This document shows positions 8,836 through 18,440 of a stretch of DNA of 64,000 nucleotides, piece by piece (position 1 is the stretch's first letter; every line of letters begins with the position of its first letter). The position numbers and the translations under genes were made by a program. This stretch comes from Microlunatus elymi (GTDB lineage Bacteria; Actinomycetota; Actinomycetes; Propionibacteriales; Propionibacteriaceae): positions 3,038,001 through 3,102,000 of the forward strand of contig NZ_CP041692.1 in NCBI RefSeq assembly GCF_007362775.1, in the 5' to 3' direction. The notes under the pieces were generated by a model. That model did not search any database and was not told the DNA's origin. It was given only the letters and a program-made list of their open reading frames with translations.

Positions 8836-11800
8836 ATGGCGTACAACAATCCACCGATCTCCTGGTCGGAGCTGGAGCGCAAGCTCTCCGGCCGCAAGCC
8901 GCCACCCAAGCCCTGGGACAATCCGCACGGCGACAACGGGCCCGGCTGGCATCACCGCGAGGAGTATCTGGCCAAGGAGAGCGTTCGCCGACCCGACGGC
9001 CCGACCGTGCCGTACGCGGAGCTGCACGCGCACTCCAACTTCAGCTTCCTGGACGGCGCCAGTGATCCGGAGGACCTGATCGAGGAAGCGGTTCGGCTCG
9101 GCATCGACACACTGGCGCTGACCGACCACGACGGTTTCTACGGCGCGGCCCGGTTCGCCGAAGCGGCCCGGGAGTACGAGCTGGCCACCGTGTACGGCGC
9201 CGAGCTGTCGCTGGAGCTGACCGCGGCCCAGACCGGCGTGCCCGATCCCGAAGGCAGCCATCTGCTGGTGTTGGCCGACGGGGTGGAGGGCTACCGCCGG
9301 CTGGCCGGAGTGATCACCGAGGCACAGCTGCGCGGCGGCGAGAAGGGCAAGCCGGTCTACGATCTGGAGGAGCTGGCGGCCGCGCACGGCGGACGTCAGG
9401 GTGGTCACTGGATGATCTTGACCGGCTGCCGCAAGGGTTCGGTTCGGCAGGCGCTGCGGGTAGGCCGGGAGGCCGCCGCGACCGAGCTGGACAAGCTGAC
9501 GGCGATGTTCGGACTTGATCATGTGGTGGTTGAGCTTGTTGATCATGGCCTGCCGGACGATTCCATGATCAACGACCAGCTGGCCGCACTCGCTGTCGAT
9601 CACGGGCTGCCGACGATCGCCAGCAGCAACGTGCATTTCGCCAGCCCGAAACGGTATCGGCTGGCCAGTGCGATGGCCGCGGTCCGGGCGCGGCGTAGTT
9701 TGGCCGAGATGGACGGCTGGCTGCCGCCGCCGACGGCTCAGCTGCGTTCGGGGGCGGAGATGGAGCAGCGGTTCGCCCGCTATCCCGGCGCCGTACGAAG
9801 GGCAGCCGAGCTGGGCAGGCGGCTCGCCTTCGACCTGCAGGCGGCCAAACCCAAGCTGCCCAAGCTGGACGTGCCACCGGGCCACAATCCGACCAGCTGG
9901 CTGCGCGAGCTCACCCGACGCGGCGCCGACGAGCTCTATCCGGGGAATCGGGCCGAAGCTCAGGCCCGGTTGGAGAAGGAGCTGGCGGTGATCGAGGAGA
10001 AGGGGTTCGAGGGCTACTTCCTGATCGTGCACGACATGGTCGCCTTCGCCAGGGAACGCGGGATTCTCTGCCAGGGCAGGGGATCGGCGGCCAACTCGGT
10101 GGTCTGCTACACGCTCAAGATCACCGCGGTCGACCCGATCCTCTACGACCTTCCGTTCGAACGGTTCCTGGCCACCACCCGGGAGGAGGAGCCGGACATC
10201 GACGTGGACTTCGACTCCGACCGGCGCGAGGAGGTGATCCAGGAGGTCTATCGTCGCTACGGGCGACGCAACGCCGCCCAGGTGGCTGACGTGATCAGTT
10301 ATCGGCCGAAGTCGGCGGTCCGAGACATGGCCAAGGCGCTCGGCTACTCGCCGGGCCAGCAGGACGCCTGGTCCAAGCAGATCGACAGCTGGAGCACCGT
10401 CACCGACGATGATGATCATGAAATTCCCCAGCAGGTGGTCGATCTGGCCAATCAGTTGATCGGCGCGCCGAGGCATCTGGGTATTCATTCCGGCGGCATG
10501 GTGTTGACCGAGGAGCCGGTCGGCGAGGTGGTGCCGATCGAGCACGCCAGGATGGAGAATCGGACGATTCTGCAATGGGACAAGGACAGTTGCGCCTGGA
10601 TGGGGCTGGTCAAGTTCGATTTCCTCGGGCTCGGCATCCTGAATGCGATCAGTCACACGCTGGCGATGATCGACGAACAGCTGGGCGAGCACTGGGAGTT
10701 CGCCACCCTGCCCAAGGAGGAACCGGCGGTCTACGACACGCTCTGCCGGGCGGATTCGGTCGGGCTGTTCCAGGTGGAGAGTCGGGCTCAGGTGGGGACC
10801 CTGCCTCGGTTGCGTCCGCGCCGGTTCTACGACCTGGTGATCGAGGTGGCGCTGATCCGGCCCGGCCCGATCCAGGGTGGCGCGGTGCACCCGTACATCA
10901 GACGGGCCACCGGAGCGGAGCCGGTGAGCTATCCGCACCCGCTGCTGGAGCCGGTACTGAAGCGGACCAAGGGCATCCCGCTGTTCCAGGAGCAGTTGAT
11001 GCAGATCGCGATGACCGTCGGCGGCTGCACCGGTGACGATGCCGATCTGTTGCGCCGGGCGATGGGATCCAAACGGGGCGTGGAGAAGATCGAACGGCTG
11101 CGGCAGAAGCTCTTCGACGGGATGGCTGCCAACGGCATCAGCGGTGATCTTGCCCAGAGCATCTACGACCGGATCGAGGCGTTCGCCAACTTCGGCTTCG
11201 CCGAGAGTCATGCGCTCAGCTTCGCCCTGATCGTGTACGCCACCGGCTGGCTCAAGCTGCACTATCCCGGCGCCTATCTGGCCGGCCTGCTGCGGGCTCA
11301 GCCGATGGGTTTCTACTCGCCGCAGTCCCTGGTCGCCGACGCCCGCCGCCACGGCGTCGAGGTCCGCCGCCCCGACATCTTCGCCTCCCAGGTCGAAACC
11401 GGTCTCGAACCCCTTATTCACAAGGGTCCTGAGCTTGTCGAAGGGCCAGAACAGCACCCCAAGGGTCCTGAGCCTGTCGAAGGACCGGGATTCGCCCCCC
11501 GTCGACCAGCTCAGAGATCTTCACATCCAGTTCGCCCGACCGGAATGGACAGTTGTCTTGATCATCAGCAACCACCGATCGGCGACTTCGATCCGTATGC
11601 GGATGATCCGAGCCCGGCTCATCGCCGCGATGGTGCTCTCGCCGTACGACTCGGACTCACCACGGTGCAAGGTCTGGGCGAACCGGCTGCGACCAAGATC
11701 GTCCAGGAGCGCGGAGTCCGACCGTTCACCAACATCAATGACGTGATCCGGCGCTGCGGGCTGAGTGTCAAGCAAGCCGAAGCGCTGGCCACCGCCGGTG

Positions 11801-12357
11801 CGTTCGACGGATTCGGATTGAGCCGCCGGCAGGCTCTGTGGGATGCCGGCTACGCCGACGGTCTTGATCAACTGGAGGGCACGGCGATCGACAGCCCGCC
11901 GCCCGAACTGCCGGGGATGAGCGTGGCCGAGTTGACCCTGGCCGATCTGTGGGCGACCAAGATCTCTCCCGATGATCATCCGATCGGGCATCTGCGCCGG
12001 GAGTTGGATTCCCTCGGCGTGATCGCGATCAAGGACCTCGGCGCGCGGCATGACGATCGTCGGGTCAAGGTCGCCGGCCTGGTGACCCATCGGCAACGGC
12101 CGGGCACAGCCGGCGGAGTCACCTTCCTCAATCTGGAGGACGAGACCGGCATGCTCAACATCATCTGCACCGAGGCGTTGTGGAAGCGATATCGCCGGAT
12201 CGCCCGCAACACCCAGGGCATGATCATCCGCGGCACCATCGAACATTCCGACGGCGTCACCAACCTGTCCGCGGACCGCCTGGAACGCCTGGTCGAAGTG
12301 ATCCCCAAGGCCGCTCAGGTCATCCCGCGCAAGCACCTGTCCCGCGACTTCCGCTGA
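8836..12357 (+). CDS. dnaE2: Error-prone DNA polymerase III alpha subunit DnaE2
   Basis: A 1173-residue C-family polymerase. The N-terminal PHP domain starts with ELHAHSNFSFLDG (residues 59-71); the polymerase core includes the catalytic triad context EEEPDIDVDFDSDRREE near residue 455, and the C-terminus carries an OB fold (VKVAGLVTHRQRPGTAGG). DnaE2 performs damage-induced mutagenic translesion synthesis with ImuB. Two copies of the palindromic repeat are translated at about residues 863-884 as KGPELVEGP and KGPEPVEGP, between the tau-binding/HhH region and the C-terminal part, making a local low-complexity insertion absent from typical DnaE2. The reading frame is otherwise intact. Expression should follow the LexA box upstream of imuB. 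Confidence 0.95.
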   Translation: MAYNNPPISWSELERKLSGRKPPPKPWDNPHGDNGPGWHHREEYLAKESVRRPDGPTVPYAELHAHSNFSFLDGASDPEDLIEEAVRLGIDTLALTDHDGFYGAARFAEAAREYELATVYGAELSLELTAAQTGVPDPEGSHLLVLADGVEGYRRLAGVITEAQLRGGEKGKPVYDLEELAAAHGGRQGGHWMILTGCRKGSVRQALRVGREAAATELDKLTAMFGLDHVVVELVDHGLPDDSMINDQLAALAVDHGLPTIASSNVHFASPKRYRLASAMAAVRARRSLAEMDGWLPPPTAQLRSGAEMEQRFARYPGAVRRAAELGRRLAFDLQAAKPKLPKLDVPPGHNPTSWLRELTRRGADELYPGNRAEAQARLEKELAVIEEKGFEGYFLIVHDMVAFARERGILCQGRGSAANSVVCYTLKITAVDPILYDLPFERFLATTREEEPDIDVDFDSDRREEVIQEVYRRYGRRNAAQVADVISYRPKSAVRDMAKALGYSPGQQDAWSKQIDSWSTVTDDDDHEIPQQVVDLANQLIGAPRHLGIHSGGMVLTEEPVGEVVPIEHARMENRTILQWDKDSCAWMGLVKFDFLGLGILNAISHTLAMIDEQLGEHWEFATLPKEEPAVYDTLCRADSVGLFQVESRAQVGTLPRLRPRRFYDLVIEVALIRPGPIQGGAVHPYIRRATGAEPVSYPHPLLEPVLKRTKGIPLFQEQLMQIAMTVGGCTGDDADLLRRAMGSKRGVEKIERLRQKLFDGMAANGISGDLAQSIYDRIEAFANFGFAESHALSFALIVYATGWLKLHYPGAYLAGLLRAQPMGFYSPQSLVADARRHGVEVRRPDIFASQVETGLEPLIHKGPELVEGPEQHPKGPEPVEGPGFAPRRPAQRSSHPVRPTGMDSCLDHQQPPIGDFDPYADDPSPAHRRDGALAVRLGLTTVQGLGEPAATKIVQERGVRPFTNINDVIRRCGLSVKQAEALATAGAFDGFGLSRRQALWDAGYADGLDQLEGTAIDSPPPELPGMSVAELTLADLWATKISPDDHPIGHLRRELDSLGVIAIKDLGARHDDRRVKVAGLVTHRQRPGTAGGVTFLNLEDETGMLNIICTEALWKRYRRIARNTQGMIIRGTIEHSDGVTNLSADRLERLVEVIPKAAQVIPRKHLSRDFR
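11422..11486 (+). repeat. Two palindromic repeat copies inside dnaE2
   Basis: Copies at 11422-11447 and 11461-11486, 39 bp apart, are in frame with dnaE2 and in the same phase as the copies before imuB (giving G-P-E-P/L-V-E-G-P). They sit in an expected surface linker, so they look like tolerated insertions. Confidence 0.85.
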
Positions 12358-12399
12358 CCGCAGTCCAGCGACGTTCGGCGGACCCGCCATCCGCAGGAT

Positions 12400-13060
12400 T
12401 CAGAGCGGAATCAGGATCTCTCCGCCGACATCGACGCGGCCGGCGCCGAGCGCGGACTGAAGCGCTGTCACGTTGTCGGAGTGGATGGTCCCGATCAGAA
12501 GTTGATCATCGTCCAACGGCAGTGCACGAGCCAGCAGCAGGCTGAGCTGCCGCCCGTAGCCGTGGCCGCGGAATCGTTGATCAAGAACGAGTTCCTGGAC
12601 GACCGGGCCGCGCAATCCGTGCACGCAGTCCACTTCCGCGGCGAACGCACCGGCTCACTGAACGTCGACGAGTACGTCGAACCACAGACCCTGCCCGCTG
12701 AGCCGGATCAGATCCTGGCGATCCTCGGTACCGCGGGCCCGCGAGCACCCGGGCGCCGGTGGCCAGCGGCAGCCAGCGATTCGGGTACGCGGTCGCCGGC
12801 TGCCCGATCTGGGGCGCGGACCGGGCGAATCCGCCGGCCCAGTCGAGGTCCTGGACCGCCGTGGTCAACCAGAAGTCCAGCTCGTCGGCCAGCGCGTCCC
12901 GGCGCTCGGCGGCAGGCACCTGCTCGCGGAGCCACGGATGCAGGGAATCGTCGGCGGCGGAAACCAGCAGCTCGAGACTCGGCAGATCGCGTACAAGATC
13001 GGCGCGACAACGCGGCGATCGGGTGAGATACGCACCGACATCGGTGCGCAGATCACCCAC
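12400..13060 (-). pseudogene. Broken GNAT-family acetyltransferase
   Basis: The first half reads from an ATG at 13060 (MGDLRTDVGAYLTRSPRC through LPLATGARVLAGPRYRG). Near 12725-12735 the homologous sequence moves to another frame (DRQDLIRLSGQGLWFDVLVD), meets a TGA at 12657-12655, then continues AGAFAAEVDCVHGLRGPVVQ and a typical GNAT acetyl-CoA site (RFRGHGYGRQLSLLLARAL) to 12400. So there is at least one frameshift plus a stop. Sequencing error is possible for the frameshift but would not by itself explain the stop. An intact protein would have been about 220 residues. Confidence 0.72.
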
Positions 13061-13180
13061 TCTCGTCGTCGCGTCCGTGCCTCGGCCCCGGACCGGCCGA
13101 GAGCACCCGCGACCGACCGGCCAGAATGGTCAGTTGGCGGTACCCCAACCGGCCGCGAACGGCAGAGAGGAAGCCCGACG

Positions 13181-13828
13181 ATGACTCATCAGCATGAGGC
13201 GGAGGAGCGCGACGCCCGGCAGTTCTGGGAGGACCGCTACTCCGAACGGGATCGGATCTGGAGCGGCAAGGTCAATCCCGTGCTGTCCGAGATCGTCGCC
13301 GATCTCGACGTCGGTACGGCACTGGATCTCGGCTGCGGCGAGGGTGGCGATGCGGTCTGGCTGGCCGGGATGGGCTGGCGGGTGACCGCGGTCGACATCT
13401 CCGCTACGGCACTGCAACGCGCCGAGCAAGCAGCGACAGAGCGCGGTGTGGACGGTCGTATCACCTTCGCCCGACACGATCTGGCGACCGACTTCCCGTC
13501 GGGTGTGTTCGATCTCGTCTCGGCCCAGTTCCTGCAGACCCCGTTGGAATTCCCGCGGGCGGAGGTACTCCAACAGGCCGCCCGCGCGGTCGCCGTCAGC
13601 GGTCGGCTGTTGATCGTCGAACACGGCGCCGCGCCGCCGTGGATGCCCCACGATCACGACCATCCGGTAGATTTCCCGACCCCGCAGCAGACCTTCGATC
13701 AGCTCGAACTGGTTGATCAGCACTGGCGGATCGAGCGGCTGGAAGCCAAGGAACGCCAAGCGACCGGGCCCAACGGTGAGACCGGAACGCTGATGGACAA
13801 CATCATCTTGGCCCGTCGGCTTGCTTGA
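13181..13828 (+). CDS. Class I SAM-dependent methyltransferase
   Basis: A 215-residue soluble protein with motif I DLGCGEGGDAVWLA (residues 45-58), an acidic VTAVDISATAL end to beta-2, and FDLVSAQFL motif. The N-terminal ARQFWEDRYSERDRIWSGKVNP is typical of small methyltransferases annotated as SmtA/tellurite-resistance-like. The substrate is not evident. The ATG at 13181 lies after GAGAGGA; further upstream in-frame codons overlap the divergent GNAT remnant and are unlikely to be used. Confidence 0.82.
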   Translation: MTHQHEAEERDARQFWEDRYSERDRIWSGKVNPVLSEIVADLDVGTALDLGCGEGGDAVWLAGMGWRVTAVDISATALQRAEQAATERGVDGRITFARHDLATDFPSGVFDLVSAQFLQTPLEFPRAEVLQQAARAVAVSGRLLIVEHGAAPPWMPHDHDHPVDFPTPQQTFDQLELVDQHWRIERLEAKERQATGPNGETGTLMDNIILARRLA

Positions 13829-13923
13829 GTTCGCCAGTACGCAATGAGGGCGCGCCTGCCTCGCAAGCAGCACCGGTGTGAAAGCGTTGATCACGAAAGC
13901 ACAGCCGTGGGAGGACGACGACG

Positions 13924-14633
<710 letters not shown>

Positions 14634-14637
<4 letters not shown>

Positions 14638-15980
14638 TCAAGATGCCGCACCCCGGACTTCGGGTACGGATCGCCGCGACCATCGCCTGCATCGTGGTCG
14701 CGGCCGTGGCCATCCTGACGCTGACCGTGCACTTCCTGGTGGTGCAGAACCGGATCAACCAGCAGCGGGACGCCGCCGACGCCAACCTGGTCGCGGCGAT
14801 GGGGATCTACCGGTCGACCGGGCTGCGGGCCTTCGACTCCCAGCTGAACGACCCGCAGGTCCCTGCCGGCCTGCGCAATGCGCTGACCACCGACGGCTCG
14901 CACGGCACCAACGTCAGCGGCCGCGGCACCAGGGATCTCTGGGCCGCAGGCAGGGTGGGCGACGATCTGATCAGCATCCACACCACCTTCCAAGCCGTCG
15001 ACGCCTCGGTGGCCGCGGTCGATCGGGCCTTGCTGTTCGCCGGCATCGGTACCGCCGTGGCCGCCACCATCGGCGGCGCGCTGACGGCCAACAGTCTGTC
15101 CCGGCGACTGCGGCTGGCGGCCAGGACCGCCCGCGACATCGCCGCGACCGCCGGCAGTCCGCGGGTGGCCGGACAGCCCGAGACCGCCGAACGCACCCTG
15201 CGCGCGGCGGTCGGCGCGGGGGAGGACGAGGTCGGTGACCTGGCCGACGCTGTGGATGCGATGGCCGCGCGGCTGGCCGCTCGGTTGCGCGCCGAACAAC
15301 GCTTCACCGCCGACGTCGCGCACGATCTGCGGACTCCGCTGACCGGGCTGGTCACCGCCGCCACCCTGCTGGACGACTCCCGACCGGCTCAGATGGTTCG
15401 CAACCGGGTGGACGCGCTGACCGAACTGGTCGAGGAACTGCTGGAGGTCGCCCGGCTGGACAGCGGCGTGGAGACCGCGCAACTCGCGTACGCGCAGATC
15501 CCGCAGATCGTGCACCGAGCGGTGCAACGCGGTGTCGCCAAGGGCGAGTTCACCGCCGACGCAGTGGTGGTCTGCAGCGACGACAGCGCGGTGGCCGTGC
15601 TGACCGACCCGCGCCGGTTGGAGCGGGTGCTGAGCAACCTGATCCGCAACGCCCTGCAGCACGGGCAACCGCCGGTACGCATCGAAGCCACCGGCGACCG
15701 GATCGTGGTGACCGATCAGGGCCGCGGCTTCAGCCCGGAGTTCCTGGCCACCGGTCCGCAACGCTTCCAGCGGTCGTCGGCCAGCAGGGGCCAGCAGCGC
15801 GGGACCGGTGGGCACGGGCTCGGGCTCATCATCGCCCTCGGCCAGACCGCTGTGCTCGGCGGCCGACTCCATTTCGACAACGCGCCCGAGGGCGGCGCTC
15901 GAGTGACCATCGACCTGCCGGGCGCCCCGCCGGGCCGTGCACTGCAGCCTGACCCGTCGGCGGCGGGAATCGGCGAATGA
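14634..15980 (+). CDS. Membrane sensor histidine kinase (CseC-like)
   Basis: A 448-residue kinase. Two transmembrane helices (about residues 13-33 and 132-152) enclose a periplasmic sensor of about 100 residues, then a HAMP linker, the H-box AHDLRTPLTG with His230, the N-box NLIRNALQHG, and ATP-lid motifs DQGRGFS and GHGLGLII. The partner is the regulator encoded immediately upstream. The gene also overlaps the following lipoprotein gene by 4 bp, so the three genes form one coupled unit, suggesting the lipoprotein is a target or accessory of the envelope-sensing system. Confidence 0.92.
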
Positions 15981-16954
15981 GACCTGGATGTGATCTTCGC
16001 GAGATACGCCCGCAGGAGGGACCGCGTACCGTCCGAGCCATGATCGGTTCCCGGTTACGAGGTGGGTACCCCCGCCGACCCCGGCTCCGCCCGCTGCTCG
16101 GCTCAGCGCTGCTGCGGTCGAGTCGCCGGGCGCTGCCGTTGCTGGGCGCCGCCGTGCTGGCGCTCGGCCTGGCCGGCTGCGGCAACGGTCTCCAGGTGGC
16201 CGGCCCCTCCAACACGCCGACCTCCTCGGCGGTCACCGGTTCGCCGTCCGGTTCGGCCACGTCCGCCGGGCCGAACGGATCGGACAGCCCCGGCTCCGGG
16301 AAATCCGATCAGCACCCGACCGCGCCGTCCGACTCCTCGACACCACCCGACAACGGCGGGTCGGGGGCCGGGGGGAAGGGGTCGGGCGGCTCCGACGACA
16401 ACGGTTCGAACGACGACAACGGATCGAACGGCAACTCCGGCGGCAACGGCGGCTCAGGCGATGCCACCTCCGGCACCGACGGCTCGACCAGCGGCGCCTC
16501 GTCGTCGCCGACCGCGGCCGCCGGAAGCACCTGCGGCCTGGACGACCTGACGGTCGGCATCCGCTCGCCCAAGGGCGGCGGCGCCGCCGGCAGTCAGTAC
16601 GTCCTGATCACCTACACCAACACCTCAAGCAACCCGTGCTGGATGTACGGCTACGCCGGGGTGTCCTTCGTCGGGTTCCAGAACGGCACCCAGTTGGGCC
16701 GACCGGCCAAACGAGACCGGTCGACCCAGCCGACCGCGATGAAGCTCGCGGCCGGCGACGAGAAGTCCGAGCTGCTCCAGATCGCCGACGCCGGTGACTG
16801 GGACGCCGCCGAGTGCGTGCCGACGACCGCAGACGGTTTCCGGATCTACCCGCCGGCCTCGTACAAGGCGGCCTACGTCCCGTTCCAGGTCGAGGCCTGT
16901 CAGAGCAAGCAGATCCGTCAGCTCACCGTCTACCCGGTCGGCGCCAAGTCCTGA
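15977..16954 (+). CDS. DUF4232 lipoprotein
   Basis: An exported protein with a lipobox (GLAGC) after a hydrophobic stretch, a Ser/Gly/Asn-rich linker with DNGSN repeats of about 130 residues, and a C-terminal beta-sandwich of about 145 residues beginning CGLDDLTVGIRSPKGG and containing LITYTNTSSNPCWMYGYAGV, matching DUF4232. These are surface lipoproteins of unknown function. The ATG at 15977 overlaps the kinase stop by ATGA. A second start at 16040 would shorten the unusually long n-region and is also plausible. Confidence 0.82.
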   Translation: MRPGCDLREIRPQEGPRTVRAMIGSRLRGGYPRRPRLRPLLGSALLRSSRRALPLLGAAVLALGLAGCGNGLQVAGPSNTPTSSAVTGSPSGSATSAGPNGSDSPGSGKSDQHPTAPSDSSTPPDNGGSGAGGKGSGGSDDNGSNDDNGSNGNSGGNGGSGDATSGTDGSTSGASSSPTAAAGSTCGLDDLTVGIRSPKGGGAAGSQYVLITYTNTSSNPCWMYGYAGVSFVGFQNGTQLGRPAKRDRSTQPTAMKLAAGDEKSELLQIADAGDWDAAECVPTTADGFRIYPPASYKAAYVPFQVEACQSKQIRQLTVYPVGAKS

Positions 16955-18234
16955 CCGTCGAACCGTTCCGGCCACGCCACCTCGTGGGCCCGGGAGGAGA
17001 TCGACGCCGCGACCAGCTCGGCCACCGCGTCGACCCCCATCCGCACTCGACGACCGGAGCGCGGATCGTCGATCGCGAGTTGATCTTGATCGATCTCGGT
17101 CTGGCCGATCACGCCGATCAAGGCGTCCCGGCGGACTCGGCTGGCCCGAATCCGCCGGCCGAGGCTGCCGTCGACGTCGATTCTCACCCGGATCCCGCGC
17201 CGACGAAGGCGTTCGGCGACCCCGCGTACTTGGTCATCACTGCCGAGATGGACCGGTAGCAGGACGATCTGCACCGGTGCGAGCCACAGCGGCAACCGCC
17301 CGTCGTGCAACTCGAGCAGGAAGGCGACCATCCGTTCCATCGCACCCAGCACACCACGATGGATCATGATCACCGGCTGACGGGTCCGGTCCGCGGCGAC
17401 GTAGGCCAGGCCGAAACGTTCGGGCTGGTTGAAGTCGAGCTGGACGGTGGCCAGGCTCTCCTCGTGCCCGCGGGTGTCGCTGACCTGGACGTCGATCTTC
17501 GGGCCGTAGAAGGCCGCTTCGCCGACAGCTTCGTGGATCTCCAACTCGGACTGCTCGACCGCGCCGGCCGCCAGCGCGGCTCGCAGTTGATCTTCCGCGT
17601 GCCGCCACTGTTGATCACTGCCCAGATACCCGTCACCGGCGTCGCGGCGAGACAGCCGCAGGTAGTTGATCTTGATCCCGAGGACGTCGAAAGCGTGCAG
17701 AATTCCGTTCAGGGCAAGGGAGACCTCGTCGGCGACCTGATCGGATCGGCAGAACACGTGGGTGTCGTCAAGATTGATCTGCCGGACCCGGCTGAGCCCG
17801 GACAGCACACCGGAACGCTCCGCCCGGAACATCGGCGCCAGCTCGTTGTAGCGCACCGGTAGATCGCGGTAGCTGTGTTGCTCCGCCGCGTAGATCAGCG
17901 CATGGTGCGGGCAGTTGGCCGGTCGCAGTACGAGTTGATCACCATCGGCCTGGTCACCACCGACATCCAACGGCGGAAACATGTCCTCGCTGAACTTCGC
18001 CCAATGACCGGATCGTTCGTAGAGCTCCCGCTTGGCCAGCACCGGCGAGTAAACCTCCTGACATCCGGTCCGGACGGCCAGTTCACGGGCGAACTGTTCG
18101 AGTTCGTGCCGGATCACCGCTCCGGCCGGTCGCCACAACGGCAGCCCGGAGCCGATCTGCGGATCGGTGGCGAAAATCTCCATCTGTCGACCGATCACCC
18201 GGTGATCGGACGGTGACAACTCTTCTGCGTTCAT
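16930..18234 (-). CDS. Short threonyl-tRNA synthetase lacking TGS and editing domains
   Basis: A 434-residue class II synthetase. It contains only the ThrRS catalytic core and C-terminal anticodon-binding domain; canonical ThrRS has about 640-690 residues with N-terminal TGS and editing domains. The three zinc ligands are conserved: Cys in RPANCPHH, His in DDTHVFC and His in VIMIHRGVLG. So aminoacylation is plausible but editing of Ser-tRNA(Thr) would be absent. The ATG at 18234 has GGAG seven bases upstream. It is preceded by a leader peptide with three Thr codons and a strong terminator, implying regulation by charged tRNA(Thr). It may be a stress or antibiotic-tolerant second ThrRS, as known for secondary copies in other bacteria; that is inference. 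Confidence 0.9.
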   Translation of the reverse strand: MNAEELSPSDHRVIGRQMEIFATDPQIGSGLPLWRPAGAVIRHELEQFARELAVRTGCQEVYSPVLAKRELYERSGHWAKFSEDMFPPLDVGGDQADGDQLVLRPANCPHHALIYAAEQHSYRDLPVRYNELAPMFRAERSGVLSGLSRVRQINLDDTHVFCRSDQVADEVSLALNGILHAFDVLGIKINYLRLSRRDAGDGYLGSDQQWRHAEDQLRAALAAGAVEQSELEIHEAVGEAAFYGPKIDVQVSDTRGHEESLATVQLDFNQPERFGLAYVAADRTRQPVIMIHRGVLGAMERMVAFLLELHDGRLPLWLAPVQIVLLPVHLGSDDQVRGVAERLRRRGIRVRIDVDGSLGRRIRASRVRRDALIGVIGQTEIDQDQLAIDDPRSGRRVRMGVDAVAELVAASISSRAHEVAWPERFDGQDLAPTG

Positions 18235-18274
18235 GATCAATCTCCTCGGTAGCCGAAGTCCACCCGGAGACAGC

Positions 18275-18304
18275 AAAAGCCCCGGAGTGTGGACTCCGGG
18301 GCTT
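18275..18304 (-). terminator. Intrinsic terminator/attenuator before the ThrRS gene
   Basis: On the minus strand a perfect 12-bp stem (arms 18304-18293 and 18288-18277, 4-nt loop) is followed by a T-run corresponding to AAAA at 18275-18278. It ends about 40 nt before the ThrRS ATG and lies after the leader peptide stop, as expected for an attenuator. Confidence 0.85.
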
Positions 18305-18316
18305 GGTGGCTGCAGA

Positions 18317-18382
18317 TCAGGACAGGCAGCAGGACACGACACCGGAGCGAACCGGCGTCGTCGTGCTGAGCTGACCTGACAT
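18317..18382 (-). CDS. Threonine-containing leader peptide of the ThrRS gene
   Basis: A 21-codon ORF reads MSGQLSTTTPVRSGVVSCCL followed by a final S, with three consecutive ACG Thr codons (18364-18356). A TTGCGG-17-TAACGT promoter ends seven bases before the ATG, so it is probably leaderless. The second and third Thr codons plus CCGG form the 5' arm of hairpin 18361-18336 (10 bp with one G-U). Its loop and 3' arm contain CTCCGG, which can also pair with CCGGAG in the 5' arm of the downstream terminator. This is the arrangement of a classical ribosome-stalling attenuator. Not translated product evidence; prediction from sequence only. Confidence 0.65.
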   Translation of the reverse strand: MSGQLSTTTPVRSGVVSCCLS

Positions 18383-18389
18383 GCCTCGT

Positions 18390-18418
18390 ACGTTAGGCGC
18401 CGCCGGCCGAGACCGCAA
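18390..18418 (-). promoter_or_regulatory. Promoter of the ThrRS leader
   Basis: On the minus strand TTGCGG (18418-18413) and TAACGT (18395-18390) are separated by 17 bp. The -10 lies seven bases before the leader ATG at 18382, giving a predicted transcript that begins at or next to that ATG. Confidence 0.6.
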
Positions 18419-18440
18419 CCCGATTGGGTGACAAGAACCC

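Noticed and set aside
7723-11457. Minus-strand ORF of 1244 codons over imuB and dnaE2
   Set aside because: Antisense shadow of GC-rich third positions; composition Arg/Gln/Gly/Leu and no recognisable domain.
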